From assembly GCA_021186555.1 (NCBI GenBank), contig JAJKFL010000330.1:33834175-33898174 (forward strand): a stretch of DNA of 64,000 nt, in the 5' to 3' direction. Each line of letters begins with the position of its first letter. Within the stretch, counting starts at the first letter, position 1. The notes beneath the pieces are model-generated. The model was not told the origin of the DNA. It searched no databases and saw only the letters and a list, made by a program, of their open reading frames with translations. The DNA is from Reticulitermes speratus (Eukaryota; Arthropoda; Insecta; Blattodea; Rhinotermitidae). The translations under genes were made by a program, and so were the position numbers. Shown piece by piece: positions 25,101 through 30,892 of the stretch.

Positions 25101-28100
25101 CTTGTTATATCCATCTTCCTGGCACAACAGCACCCTGAAGATGGAGACAGAAAGTTCCTCCAAAATGTAGGTATTCATCTACCAAACTATATTGAATCTT
25201 CCCAGTCATCCCAAACGACTGTACATTTCATAATCCGGAAGTGTATCTTGCCTGGGCCAGTTTTCTTTGTTTGAATGAAGCACTAAAAGTGTCAAAAGGC
25301 AGTGAACATGTGTGACAGTGTATAATACTTTCAGGTGAGATATGGAACACTGAAGGCACCCAGGTCTCCGTTGTTGAGGAATGTCAGCAACCCAGAAGCT
25401 GAGCTGAACAGGTTGTTGGATGGCTATGAAGTGTTCGAATGTCGTATTGGTTATAAGTTCAGAGACCGAAGCTACTTGTTGCAGTCGCTGACACATGCAT
25501 CGTACTCGCCAAATAGACTCACAGACTGCTATCAGCGATTGGAGTTCCTCGGTGATGCTGTCCTGGGTAATATTCTTACTGCCCAACCGTTTGACTGTGA
25601 CTGCCAAAACTGAAATGTGACATATCTTACATTTCGCACGTAGTTTTTCAGTTGTAGTAACGCAAATACAACCAGTAGATGTAGCATTACAGTTTGTGTT
25701 CTTTATAAAGACTTGATATGTAACACTTTAGAGCTGTATTATTCTATTCACTCCTTAGCTCCAAGTGTTAGTAACAAATTTATGGTGAAATAATGCAAAT
25801 CATGATGCTCAGTAGAGACAGCAACACAAGTACGAGCCATTGCAGGCTTTTTCCAGCTTCATGGGTGTTGGTGTATGTAATTTATGTATGTAATTTGTGA
25901 CTGTGTGTTCTTGATACCCCAAGATTTATGTATTATCAATTCAAACATATGTGTTTTAATGCTTCTGAAGTAATTCACAAGCTTTACTTTTGATTAGTTC
26001 AAAATACAGACATGAAAACACACAGATGTCCTTAGGCATGTAGCTAGGCACAGATCAGTAGGACAAAAGGAGAATAGGGAAGGTAACAGCTTAGAGTGTG
26101 AAAACCTGGCCAGTGGTATCTGTATCTGCCCTGTATGTGTTGTTATAAGGGACTTTTGAATTATGGTCTGAATAAACACAGGCTTTTGTGTCAGTGTCAC
26201 TTTTTAGATCTTATTTTGTCTATTCAGAGCACACAGAGACAAAAAGCATGAGGTATTCCATCAGAAACAATAAATGTGTTTTGTGCTGAAAAAGCAGTGA
26301 TGGCTACAACATAAGCAGTTACATGGTCAACATCATCGTTGTCATCTTGTCTTACAGACTACCTTATTACACGCCATCTTTATGAAGATTCTCGTCAGCA
26401 CTCTCCTGGTGCCCTTACTGATCTTCGTTCAGCTCTGGTCAACAACACAATATTTGCTTCCCTAGCTGTTCGGTATGGATTCCATAAATATTTTAGGCAT
26501 TTGTCTCCAGGACTCAATGAGGTGGTAGATCGTTTTGTGCGCATACAGGAAGAAAATGGCCATACAATCAGTGAAGAGGTCAGTACAAAGTGAAGTAATC
26601 TTCAGTAAATGTACATCATCCTCTGTCTGTAATAAATTAATCCAGTAATTCCACAGAACACAGTCCTTAATGAGAAGCTAAGTCACTCAGCTACTCAAAA
26701 ATGTTCCCTGCCTTCTATGGAACCTGAGGGTTTGTTATTGTGCCATTCAGCCAGATAAATCCACTCCCTCTGACTGTCTTTCTCTGACTAATCTTCAATA
26801 TCCATTTTAATATCTCCTGTCTCAATGCCCAAGGTCTTATGAGAGATCCCTTCCCTTAGGTATTCCAGCCAAAATTTTATGCACATTTTCTGCTCTGTCT
26901 GATGCATGTTTCATATACAGCCTGTCATATTTTCCTTATTTGATCATCCTGGTAATGTTTGGTAAAAATTCAAGTGATGAAGTTTCCCATTATGTAATTT
27001 TCTCCATCCTTGTTTTGCTTATTTCCTCTTAGGCCCGTGTATCCTATTGAGAATCCTCTTCTGGCTAGGTAAGTACAGATGGTGATGCTGATAGAGTAAA
27101 CAGACTTACATGATCGTAGTGAAGTCCCATGTGCAACATTTGTGAAGGGTCGGGTATATCATCATGTGCTTAGAGTTAGAGTCTGTTGCAGAGACTAACA
27201 CGTTAGGACTAGCAGCTTTTGTTTCGAACATTTTTTGCTCTGGTAAATATTTAGAAATTACATTCACAGATTTGTGCAGGAACACGCACAGACCTTCACG
27301 GTCCCCCCCCCTCAATGGCTCGACAGCCCCTTGGAGGCCTAGGCCTCCTCATTTTTCGAGGCTTCACGATCACACACTTTTTAGACACATCACACTCGGT
27401 AGGACTCCTCTGGACTAGGGACCAGCTCGTCGCAGAGACCTCTACCTGACAACACACAACACTGACAAGAGACAGACATCCATGCCCCCAGTGGGATTCG
27501 AACCCACAATCCTAGTAAGCGAGCGGCTGAAGACCCACCCCTTAGACCGCACCGCCACTGGGATCGGCGACCTTCATGTGTACCGTTCATTATCGTTGTC
27601 CAATTTTAACCAAACTTCCGGAAGGTGTTGAAACTCTAGTGAAAGTGTCCTGTATATAATGTCATGCAAATCTGTTAAGTCGCAAAGCAGTTTTACAACT
27701 TTTCACTGTGAAACCACCAGAAGTATGCAATTAATGTCATGTAGTTTACTGCCAACTACATCTGGCACTTGAATGTGTACCAAGACAGGCTTTAAATTTG
27801 TATTCATCATTTGTGGAGTTTCCTGCCCACTGAGAAGTTGTTCCCTGATTCCAGTATTACCTTATTGAAGAGGAAGAATGCGAGGAAGCTGAAGATGTCG
27901 AAGTTCCGAAGGCTCTTGGTGATGTGTTCGAGTCAGTTGCTGGTGCCATTTTTCTAGATAGCGGAATGTCTCTTGATGCTGTCTGGAGAGTGTACTATAA
28001 GATGATGAAGACAGAAATAGGTAAACCTGCTTGTGAACCAGAACTTCCTGCACTTGTATATTGTTACATTACATCTGCAGGAGTAAATCTGGGGGTACTG

Positions 28101-30892
28101 AACCTGTGGTTACGTCCCCATACCATATCATTAACGGGCTTGAAACTTTTGAACAAAACTCCAGTCTGTTTGAGGTTATGGCTTTGTGGACTGTGACATT
28201 TTGCACTTTGTGCTGTGTTATGAAGAATTTTAATTTTATCGTGACCTGATCACTTCTTCTGTAGACTTTGTTTTATGAGGTTTTGTGGAGAGTTTTACAG
28301 TTTTTTCTCTTGCAGATATTACTGTGATCATTAAAAAAGGATTTTGAGATGGATGGAGCATGTAGCACACATGGTAGAGTTACAACTGCATACAAAATTC
28401 TGATTGGGAAGCATGCAGGAAGGATAGATTTTGGAAGGCCTAGCACATTACTAGGAGTCCACCTTACATAATGGTATTTTTTATGTGTTTTATAAACCTC
28501 TGATCAGATTTTATTTAAATTTCTTATGAGAGATATTTCAGTGATGTTGGTCAGCCATTTTTATTTTTGGACACACTGACCAATCACAAAGCATACTTTA
28601 CGTTATGCCTTAAGTGAACTTCCCATATAGCCAATAAATATAATTGATGACCGCATGAAATCTGTTTACAAAGCACATAAGTAAGCCACTCTGTGTCACA
28701 TTTTATGTATTCCCATTCTTGATCATTTGGAAATGTGTTTGTGTTTATTCATACTATAAAAACGATTTGATTGGTATGTGCTACATAAGTTTATGAATCA
28801 ACACTGCATAACATCCCAGGAGACTTGAATCTTCAGCAACACTGCTGGAAGAACCTCAGATTTTGCATCATTTGACACTGTTCCTGGAAACAAAGTTACT
28901 CCACATAAGAAGTTAGATTTTTGAAGTCCCACCAAAACTCGTATAAGAGTAATGTTAAATTTTCCTGCATATGAAGTTTGTGTGTAAAAAGTCTTGCCAC
29001 TTTAAAGTTCTTTTTCAAATTGTTATAGAAAAATTTTATGTTTAGGGCATTTAAAAGACTTTACAGCCATTAATCATTTCTCAGTGGTTCAACTCTGCCG
29101 TACGGTTGATGATGGTGGAACACTTCAAGCACTTCATTGTTGGCGTGCAACCTATTGGCTGTTCCATGGCTTTTATTATTTATTCTTTACTAACTGAAGC
29201 ATATCACAGACATGTTGCAGCAAGATTCAGACTCCAAGTGTAGTTTTGAAGATTTTGTTGTAGTAAATGGTAATGTGGCCGATCCCAGTGGCCGTGCGGT
29301 CTAAGGCGTGGGTCTTCGGCCGCTCGCTTACTAGGATCGTGGGTTCTGTCTCTTGTGAGTGTTGTGTGATGTCAGGTAGAGGTCTCTGCGACGAGCTGGT
29401 CCCTCGTCTAGAGGAGTCCTACCGACTGTGGTGTGTCTCAAATGTGTGTGACCATGAAACCTCGACGAAACGAGGAGGCCCAGGTCCATATAGGGCTGTC
29501 GAGCCATAGGAAAAAAAAAAAAAAAAAAAAAATGGTAATGTGCTGTGACTTAATGAGCAATGAAGACGTGCATAATGAGAGCCCTGAGGTAGCAAACACA
29601 AGTGAGGTAAATGAAGAAAGTGGACCTGTGCCACAAACAAATGATGTTGGGCTTGTATTTGTAGGTAGTCCCTTATGACTGGTCTGTATATCCAAGTTGC
29701 CCTGATAATATACATTTGTGATCTTTGTAATTGAAATATTATGAAATAAATGCTTGGGTTCAAATACAAATGTAGATTGAAAGCTGAACCTCATTTTTGT
29801 ATATCCCTTATAAAGGTTTTCCCATCTCAGAAGTTCTTTTTCATTGGTCTGGTGAAAAATGTATTATGCAGGAAATACTGTATTAATTAGTGGATGCTGA
29901 AAATGGTTTCCTTCTGATCACATTTCTGGATCACAGAAGAGATATATGAACTTACGACTTTTATTTTATTCTGTTCACAGAGCAATTCAGTACAAATGTA
30001 CCGAAATCTCCTATTCGTGAATTGCTTGAACTGGAACCTGAAACTGCGAAATTTGGGTGAGTACGTTTATATGTGGGATACATCTGGAAGTACTGTGTTG
30101 GAACAAATGCATTGTACTTGAGGTGTAGTGAAAATTTTGCGGTAACCACCTTAAGAATTTGCCTGTTAAGTTTGTTTTTCTCAGCTTATATGGACAGGCA
30201 TTCCTCAAGTAGTGATGCTATTGCATTCTTGGAAAACACTTTTATTTGGATTAAGGTTTTGCATCAGTTACTTGTTATAAGTGGGCTTTGAGTTCCTCTT
30301 AACAAAAACTAGTTTTATTCTGGTTGTAAAGTAATGGAATAAACAATTGTGAGTCTACCTTCTGCTTCATGTAGACATTTGGACTTCCAGTTTATGATCC
30401 TGTACCTGTTGTGGATCAGTGGTGGATCCAGGAAGTTTTGAGAGAATTGAGGGCTATATGTTGCACTTCTTTCACCCAGGATTCCTTCCATAGTCTCCCA
30501 GCACTACTACAAAGTACCCTGAGAAAATCTGCTATAGCTGTAAATTTCAGTTTTCACTTTCCGCAGGTTTTTTCAGGTGTTGGGCCTGATCAGTAAATAC
30601 TTTGGTACACCACTAGACATTTGTGAGAGACTGGGAGAGAGAAGGAGTTTAGAACAGTATGAGAACGTCTGGTGGGAACGTCTTATTCAGTTCCTGTTTT
30701 ATTTTATTGGATTGCAGGAAACCAGAAAAGTTGGCTGATGGTCGACGTGTGCGTGTGACAGTGGAGGTGTTTGGGAAAGGAACTTTCAAAGGAATTGGAC
30801 GGAATTACCGCATTGCTAAGTGCACTGCTGCCAAGTGTGCCCTCAAACAGTTGAAGAAAAAGGGCTTACTGTCCAAAAAAAATGTGATGTAA
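138..30892 (+). CDS. Dcr-1: Dicer-1, 3' part (20 coding exons)
   Basis: Dicer cuts pre-miRNA (Dicer-1 class) or long dsRNA in the cytoplasm and loads Argonaute. Joining exons 138-1176, 2869-2999, 4806-5037, 6096-6247, 7431-7572, 8195-8434, 10715-10894, 12664-12877, 13518-13690, 14226-14404, 16974-17227, 18537-18808, 19515-19801, 22107-22949, 23745-24341, 25335-25566, 26358-26578, 27855-28020, 29981-30056 and 30718-30892 gives about 1,934 codons with GT/AG borders and matching phases. In-window residue order: helicase insert and helicase C 1-470, dimerisation domain about 500-600, platform about 600-780, PAZ about 780-980, RNase IIIa about 1400-1600, RNase IIIb 1650-1850, dsRBD 1880-1934. Phosphate-pocket arginines ([16 protein letters not shown]) and a PAZ domain argue for Dicer-1 over Dicer-2, which I infer from general similarity. 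The start codon is upstream of the window. One frame break lies in exon 13. I could not place the poly(A) site. Confidence 0.95.
1214..1428. mobile_element. Tigger/pogo-type MITE in Dicer intron 1
   Basis: A 215-bp element flanked by TA on both sides (1212-1213 and 1429-1430). Its ends are imperfect inverted repeats: CAGTAAAACCCCCGTATCCG on the left and a matching CGGATATGGGGG...CTACTG on the right. The CAGT ends and TA target are typical of pogo/Tigger elements. It begins 38 bp after the exon 1 donor and has no coding capacity. Confidence 0.75.
1838..1999. mobile_element. piggyBac-like MITE
   Basis: A 162-bp element bounded by TTAA at 1834-1837 and 2000-2003. Inverted ends read CCTTTACTGGTC and, on the right, GGACAATAAAGG. 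The TTAA target and CCTTT terminus suggest piggyBac ancestry. No open frame. A relative with the same ends lies at 47856-48028. Confidence 0.65.
2641..2810. mobile_element. Tigger-type MITE, copy 1
   Basis: A 170-bp element between TA dinucleotides (2639-2640, 2811-2812). The left end is CAGTAAAACCCCGATTTAAT, the right end AAATAGGGGTTTTACTG. The interior repeats 'gattta gtga' blocks. It sits in Dicer intron 1, 58 bp before the exon 2 acceptor. A close copy in the same orientation is at 24359-24533. Confidence 0.85.
2869..2999 (+). CDS. Dcr-1: Dicer exon 2: helicase C
   Basis: The acceptor TTTGCAG ends at 2868 and the donor GTGACT starts at 3000. It begins in phase 0 and ends two bases into a codon. 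It codes for a segment starting [16 protein letters not shown] and ending RKQEEVLKR, matching the RKQEEVLRKF stretch of animal Dicers just before the helicase motif V region. Confidence 0.9.
3714..4093. mobile_element. PIF/Harbinger-like MITE, CpG-rich
   Basis: A 380-bp element with TTA direct repeats at 3711-3713 and 4094-4096. Inverted ends of about 40 bp contain CAGACGAAGCGACTTTGGTC. The 3-bp TTA target suggests PIF/Harbinger. It is strikingly CpG- and TCGA-rich compared with the AT-rich intron 2 around it, with many gtcga/tcgac words. No transposase frame. Confidence 0.75.
4806..5037 (+). CDS. Dcr-1: Dicer exon 3: helicase C motifs V and VI
   Basis: The acceptor ends at 4805 after a T-rich tract and the donor GTACGG starts at 5038. 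It completes the arginine codon split with exon 2. It carries [20 protein letters not shown] (motif V region) and [13 protein letters not shown] (motif VI, with the arginine finger pattern QSKGRARA), nearly identical to vertebrate and insect Dicers. Confidence 0.95.
5215..5610 (+). repeat. Dispersed repeat, copy in intron 3
   Basis: A roughly 400-bp segment with a ctgtctgtctgtcc tract followed by ttttatgaaatttgatattt and, further on, ttatgagataatgtggaaaa. The same order appears inverted at about 17405-17795, and a weaker relative is at 40570-40900. The class is not clear: possibly the tail of a LINE or a degenerate transposon. Confidence 0.6.
5908..5998. repeat. 30-bp tandem repeat, 3 copies
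   Basis: Three near-identical copies of a 30-bp unit containing TTATTGTACTCCTGTTGTAT lie about 100 bp upstream of Dicer exon 4. Confidence 0.8.
6096..6247 (+). CDS. Dcr-1: Dicer exon 4: start of the dimerisation domain
   Basis: The acceptor TTTTCAG ends at 6095 and the donor GTATGC starts at 6248. An acidic [10 protein letters not shown] segment is followed by [13 protein letters not shown], matching the start of the Dicer dimerisation fold (VTINTAIGHINR in human). It ends two bases into an arginine codon. A 30-bp tandem repeat lies just upstream of its acceptor. Confidence 0.9.
7431..7572 (+). CDS. Dcr-1: Dicer exon 5: dimerisation domain (short exon)
   Basis: This 142-bp exon is too short and too lacking in ATG to stand out as an open frame, and was found by translating across the gap. 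The acceptor GTTCCAG ends at 7430 and the donor GTAAGA starts at 7573. It supplies the missing codon base, then reads [17 protein letters not shown] and ends [15 protein letters not shown], the conserved core of DUF283 (human YCARLPSDPFTHL, LYLPINSPLR). Both phases fit exons 4 and 6. Confidence 0.93.
7840..8065 (+). repeat. Foldback element with GAAACGT loop (intron 5)
   Basis: The left arm at 7846-7892 and right arm at 7992-8035 pair over about 44 bp (arm word TTCTGGGGTATTACGCGGCG). Part of the left arm is locally duplicated at 7893-7915. The loop holds GAAGATGGGACC and CCCGAAACGTCGG. A tail of about 30 bp follows the right arm. Flanking direct repeats are imperfect. See the foldback family in the findings. 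Confidence 0.75.
8195..8434 (+). CDS. Dcr-1: Dicer exon 6: dimerisation domain to platform
   Basis: The acceptor GTTAG ends at 8194 and the donor GTTGGT starts at 8435, with phase 0 at both ends (80 codons). It starts [20 protein letters not shown] and includes [13 protein letters not shown], as in other Dicers (GELDDHLMPVGKE in human). The end, [13 protein letters not shown], holds the paired arginines of the platform 5'-phosphate pocket. Confidence 0.94.
9144..9867 (-). mobile_element. pogo-like element keeping only the DNA-binding domain, copy 1 (intron 6)
   Basis: A 724-bp element with TA at each border (9142-9143, 9868-9869). The ends are inverted: CCGCATATTCTCGAATCTAA and its complement, with a second inner block of 'gtgcggattagattcg'. 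On the minus strand a frame from about 9588 encodes [20 protein letters not shown] and [20 protein letters not shown], a CENP-B/pogo N-terminal helix-turn-helix. No DDE catalytic domain is present. It is shorter than copy 2, having lost the stretch that follows FTGP. Confidence 0.88.
10715..10894 (+). CDS. Dcr-1: Dicer exon 7: platform
   Basis: The acceptor CATTAG ends at 10714 and the donor GTAAGG starts at 10895, with phase 0 at both ends (60 codons). The product includes [19 protein letters not shown] and [17 protein letters not shown], closely matching the human platform (LYPPEDTTRCFGIL). The arginine before KLYPPED is another phosphate-pocket position. Confidence 0.94.
11205..11450 (+). 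mobile_element. LINE 3' fragment (intron 7)
   Basis: A diverged copy of the 3' end of the LINE at 50.3-51.4 kb. It shares aggatgagatgggaggggga, tgggaggataatattaaaat and cagggaatttcttgactagc in the same order. The frame is destroyed. Confidence 0.7.
12136..12286. mobile_element. MITE with TA borders (intron 7)
   Basis: A 151-bp element between TA dinucleotides (12134-12135, 12287-12288). Inverted ends of about 25 bp: CTGTATTTCCTACCTCATAA on the left and GAGGCAGGAAATACGA on the right. No coding capacity. The superfamily is probably Tc1/mariner or pogo, judging from the TA target only. Confidence 0.65.
12664..12877 (+). CDS. Dcr-1: Dicer exon 8: platform to PAZ
   Basis: The acceptor TTTACAG ends at 12663 and the donor GTAAGC starts at 12878. 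It encodes [20 protein letters not shown] and ends with SYFIVPTIK plus one base of a split valine codon. This matches the platform/connector region of Dicers (FPVYTRSGEVTISIEL in human). Confidence 0.93.
12989..13268. mobile_element. Degenerate TIR element (intron 8)
   Basis: The left end CCATGTTTACCCAAATATAA and right end GGGTAAATATGG are inverted. It resembles the element at 37367-37540, sharing the 'tgtttacc..aatataa' start, a run of Cs, and 'tatttgatgag'-like text. Old and diverged. Confidence 0.5.
13518..13690 (+). CDS. Dcr-1: Dicer exon 9: PAZ
   Basis: The acceptor TTCCAG ends at 13517 and the donor GTACGT starts at 13691. It contributes the first PAZ strands, with [20 protein letters not shown] matching human [20 protein letters not shown]. 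It begins with two bases of a split codon and ends in phase 0. Confidence 0.93.
13925..14113 (+). repeat. Near-perfect foldback element in Dicer intron 9
   Basis: Arms 13936-14000 and 14006-14070 are inverted copies, matching at 64 of 65 positions around a 5-nt loop (agaca). The innermost stem is tttcggctc/gagccgaaa. A tail of about 43 bp follows, ending ctttaaagaaa. The whole is flanked by 12-bp direct repeats TTTGTTATCTTT at 13913-13924 and 14114-14125. Such long flanking repeats are typical of target-primed retroposition, not of TA-targeting DNA transposons. Confidence 0.85.
14226..14404 (+). CDS. Dcr-1: Dicer exon 10: PAZ
   Basis: The acceptor TTCGCAG ends at 14225 and the donor GTGATG starts at 14405. 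It encodes [19 protein letters not shown] and then [20 protein letters not shown], the conserved PAZ block with the histidine and arginines that help hold the RNA end ([17 protein letters not shown] in human). Confidence 0.95.
14635..14890 (+). mobile_element. LINE 3' fragment (intron 10)
   Basis: A diverged LINE tail of the family at 50.3-51.4 kb. It shares aggaggatgagat, gcatgtagcacacatggg, aggagaataatataaaaatg and catggaatttctgagtg in order. No usable frame. Confidence 0.65.
15110..15255. repeat. Partial tandem duplication
   Basis: Two diverged copies about 100 bp apart share tcctggaatggc.tatg.tagta and actggaaaagtatg. Local duplication, function unknown. Confidence 0.5.
15430..15504 (+). 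mobile_element. Diverged tRNA-derived SINE head, split by the pogo-like element
   Basis: This resembles the heads at 47086 and 49186: 'gctcaggtggcaagtagttggcttcttactgtagaagcatgggtatgatgcct' in structure, with an A-box-like and a B-box-like block. The continuation would lie after 16408. Similarity is modest. Confidence 0.4.
15507..16406 (-). mobile_element. pogo-like element keeping only the DNA-binding domain, copy 2 (intron 10)
   Basis: A 900-bp element bordered by TA at 15505-15506 and 16407-16408, with the same inverted ends and orientation as copy 1. The minus-strand frame 15800-16144 (114 codons) has the CENP-B-type helix-turn-helix ([40 protein letters not shown]). It then starts a second DNA-binding segment ([20 protein letters not shown]) and stops. 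The DDE domain is absent, so it is non-autonomous. It appears inserted in an older tRNA-derived SINE. Confidence 0.9.
16974..17227 (+). CDS. Dcr-1: Dicer exon 11: end of PAZ and connector helix
   Basis: The acceptor TTACAG ends at 16973 and the donor GTGAGA starts at 17228. Conserved stretches are [40 protein letters not shown] and [20 protein letters not shown], all near-matches to human Dicer. It ends one base into a codon completed by exon 12. Confidence 0.95.
17405..17795 (-). repeat. Dispersed repeat, inverted copy in intron 11
   Basis: Reverse orientation of the segment at 5215-5610: cacattatctcataaatgg, then catttctcattctaagaaga, then aaatttcatgaaaatcc and a cagacagacagac tract. The two copies form an inverted pair about 12 kb apart within the Dicer transcript. 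Confidence 0.6.
18215..18395 (+). repeat. Foldback-family repeat (intron 11)
   Basis: Contains gaagatgaagacactgtggt, a degenerate GAAATGTCAGGAA core, and CACATCCCAGAAGACTTCGA followed by tcttcagcaac. This order is shared with copies at 23.0, 28.8, 34.9 and 45.7 kb. Confidence 0.6.
18537..18808 (+). CDS. Dcr-1: Dicer exon 12: start of RNase IIIa insert
   Basis: The acceptor GTTCAG ends at 18536. The donor GTTTGT at 18809 is a weak match but keeps frame with exon 13. It opens [16 protein letters not shown] (human YPNLDFGW), then a lysine/glutamate-rich linker, then [18 protein letters not shown], a motif I associate with arthropod Dicer-1. Confidence 0.9.
19035..19322 (-). mobile_element. tRNA-derived SINE with TTTACC tail, copy 1 (intron 12)
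   Basis: A 288-bp element read on the minus strand. The 5' head (gggccgggatagctgagtcg, then ggtccgggaatcgaatcccg) has good Pol III A and B boxes. The 3' end at low coordinates has a short ctttac-type tail rather than poly(A). Flanking 14-bp direct repeats AATTTTTATTTATA are at 19021-19034 and 19323-19336. The exact flanking repeats indicate recent insertion. Confidence 0.9.
19515..19801 (+). CDS. Dcr-1: Dicer exon 13: RNase IIIa insert, with a frame break
   Basis: The acceptor AG is at 19513-19514. The nearer CAG at 19512 would put the exon out of frame with exon 12. The donor GTGAGA starts at 19802. The first 57 codons read [20 protein letters not shown] to YGSPSSW in one frame. The remaining 40 codons ([13 protein letters not shown] to DSSDLQ) are in another frame. 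One base is missing near 19685-19686; exon length 287 instead of 288 agrees. Both halves look like one conserved acidic insert, so this is a single-base indel, not a wrong exon. Confidence 0.85.
19890..20190 (-). mobile_element. tRNA-derived SINE with TTTACC tail, copy 2, old (intron 13)
   Basis: A diverged relative of the SINE at 19035-19322 in the same orientation. Shared blocks are gggggagtagagatatagct, gattaggaggctgggtgggt, aattgaatccca and actgactgagctatcctgtc. The tail region ggtaaaggtaaa at the low-coordinate end gives TTTACC repeats on the minus strand. The two copies flank Dicer exon 13. Confidence 0.8.
20671..21583. repeat. 27-bp minisatellite, about 33 copies, in Dicer intron 13
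   Basis: The consensus unit is CCAGTATCTCAGTCCTGTAT plus TACCAAA (27 bp). Most copies are identical. Variants of 26-29 bp differ mainly by GT or T insertions in 'cctg(tg)tatta'. Because 27 is divisible by three, long frames run through it (PVSQSCITK and similar). These have no sign of selection and end in ordinary intron sequence, so I do not treat them as genes. Confidence 0.97.
22107..22949 (+). CDS. Dcr-1: Dicer exon 14: acidic insert and first half of RNase IIIa
   Basis: The acceptor TGTCAG ends at 22106 and the donor GTGAGT starts at 22950; 281 codons, phase 0 at both ends. About 220 residues of charged, serine-rich insert come first. Then [19 protein letters not shown] and [20 protein letters not shown] supply the first RNase IIIa signature, with its catalytic Glu and Asp (ERLE and GD). 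It ends [12 protein letters not shown] as in other Dicers. Confidence 0.96.
23035..23190 (+). repeat. Foldback-family repeat (intron 14)
   Basis: Starts with acagtgttctggaatgtgat (translated [13 protein letters not shown]), has gaagatgctatgatcc and AAAATGTCAGAAACTACAA in the core, and ends cttcctggaagacttga. It carries both the left-arm (ttctgg) and right-arm (ccnggaaga) signatures of the family. Confidence 0.65.
23745..24341 (+). CDS. Dcr-1: Dicer exon 15: second half of RNase IIIa
   Basis: The acceptor TTCGCAG ends at 23744 and the donor GTATAC starts at 24342; 199 codons, phase 0 at both ends. It begins [19 protein letters not shown], continues with [11 protein letters not shown], and carries [20 protein letters not shown] with the second pair of RNase IIIa catalytic acids (D and E). 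A MITE begins only 17 bp into the following intron. Confidence 0.96.
24359..24533. mobile_element. Tigger-type MITE, copy 2 (intron 15)
   Basis: A 175-bp copy of the element at 2641-2810 in the same orientation, with TA borders at 24357-24358 and 24534-24535. Both terminal CAGT words have changed to TAGT. The left end lies 17 bp downstream of the exon 15 donor. Confidence 0.85.
25065..25195. repeat. Small foldback repeat (intron 15)
   Basis: Inverted segments ggtaccagcatttcggagga and tcctccaaaatgtaggtatt, separated by about 45 bp containing ccctgaagatgg. It matches the loop features of the foldback family. Confidence 0.55.
25335..25566 (+). CDS. Dcr-1: Dicer exon 16: start of RNase IIIb
   Basis: The acceptor TTTCAG ends at 25334 and the donor GTAATA starts at 25567. 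It encodes [19 protein letters not shown] and [14 protein letters not shown], the RNase IIIb signature with catalytic Glu and Asp. It ends one base into the Asp codon that exon 17 completes (VLD). Confidence 0.96.
26358..26578 (+). CDS. Dcr-1: Dicer exon 17: RNase IIIb middle
   Basis: The acceptor CTTACAG ends at 26357 and the donor GTCAGT starts at 26579. It encodes [20 protein letters not shown] and [20 protein letters not shown], nearly identical to vertebrate Dicer. It ends with GHTISEE in phase 0. Confidence 0.96.
26640..26900 (-). mobile_element. LINE 3' fragment (intron 17)
   Basis: Reverse copy of the LINE tail: gagaagctaagtcactcagc, tgttccctgccttctatgga, tccattttaatatctcctgt in the order expected for a minus-strand copy of 51150-51370. 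Diverged. Confidence 0.65.
27301..27568 (-). mobile_element. tRNA-derived SINE, second family, minus-strand copy (intron 17)
   Basis: Read on the minus strand it begins gccgatcccagtggcggtgc and has GTGGGTTCGAATCCCAC as a Pol III B box, with the A box at gcggtctaaggggtgg. Flanking repeats GACCTTCACG (27291-27300) and GACCTTCATG (27569-27578) mark the insertion. The 3' tail is a short G run on the minus strand instead of poly(A). Its partner in opposite orientation is at 29278-29530. Confidence 0.9.
27855..28020 (+). CDS. Dcr-1: Dicer exon 18: RNase IIIb second active-site half
   Basis: The acceptor ATTCCAG ends at 27854 and the donor GTAAAC starts at 28021; 166 bp, not a multiple of three. 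It encodes [20 protein letters not shown], with the Asp and Glu (GD.FE) that complete the RNase IIIb catalytic centre. Inverted copies of one SINE lie in the introns on each side. Skipping this exon would remove catalysis and shift the frame. Confidence 0.95.
28340..28475 (+). mobile_element. LINE 3' fragment (intron 18)
   Basis: Short, diverged piece: gagatggatggagcatgtag, cacacatggtagag, gggaagcatgcaggaagg, matching the 'RWAGHVA...GRR' coding part of the LINE 3' end. Confidence 0.55.
28790..28875 (+). repeat. Foldback-family right-arm fragment (intron 18)
   Basis: Contains AACATCCCAGGAGACTTGAA then tcttcagcaacactgctgga (translated [16 protein letters not shown]). This is the right-arm motif of the family. 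Confidence 0.6.
29278..29530 (+). mobile_element. tRNA-derived SINE, second family, plus-strand copy (intron 18)
   Basis: A 253-bp SINE starting gccgatcccagtggccgtgc, with a damaged B box (gtgggttctgtctc), a unique body and a run of about 23 As. Perfect 13-bp direct repeats AAATGGTAATGTG flank it (29265-29277 and 29530-29542). The clean repeats and long poly(A) indicate a young insertion. It faces the minus-strand copy at 27301-27568 across exon 18. Confidence 0.95.
29981..30056 (+). CDS. Dcr-1: Dicer exon 19: linker to dsRBD
   Basis: This is a small 76-bp exon with no ATG-started frame. The acceptor TTCACAG ends at 29980 and the donor GTGAGT starts at 30057. It reads [19 protein letters not shown] then TAKFG, matching human RSPVRELLEMEPETAKF. 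It enters with two bases and leaves with two bases of split codons, both completed by its neighbours. Confidence 0.95.
30718..30892 (+). CDS. Dcr-1: Dicer exon 20: dsRBD and stop
   Basis: The acceptor ATTGCAG ends at 30717. It encodes [20 protein letters not shown] and [19 protein letters not shown], the C-terminal double-stranded RNA binding domain. The stop codon TAA is at 30890-30892, after a short basic tail ending KKNVM. The 3' UTR follows. I found no clear poly(A) signal close by. Confidence 0.95.

Noticed and set aside
27480-27568. Possible second tRNA gene on the minus strand
   Set aside because: It has A and B boxes but no pairing acceptor stem, and it is the head of a SINE with flanking repeats.
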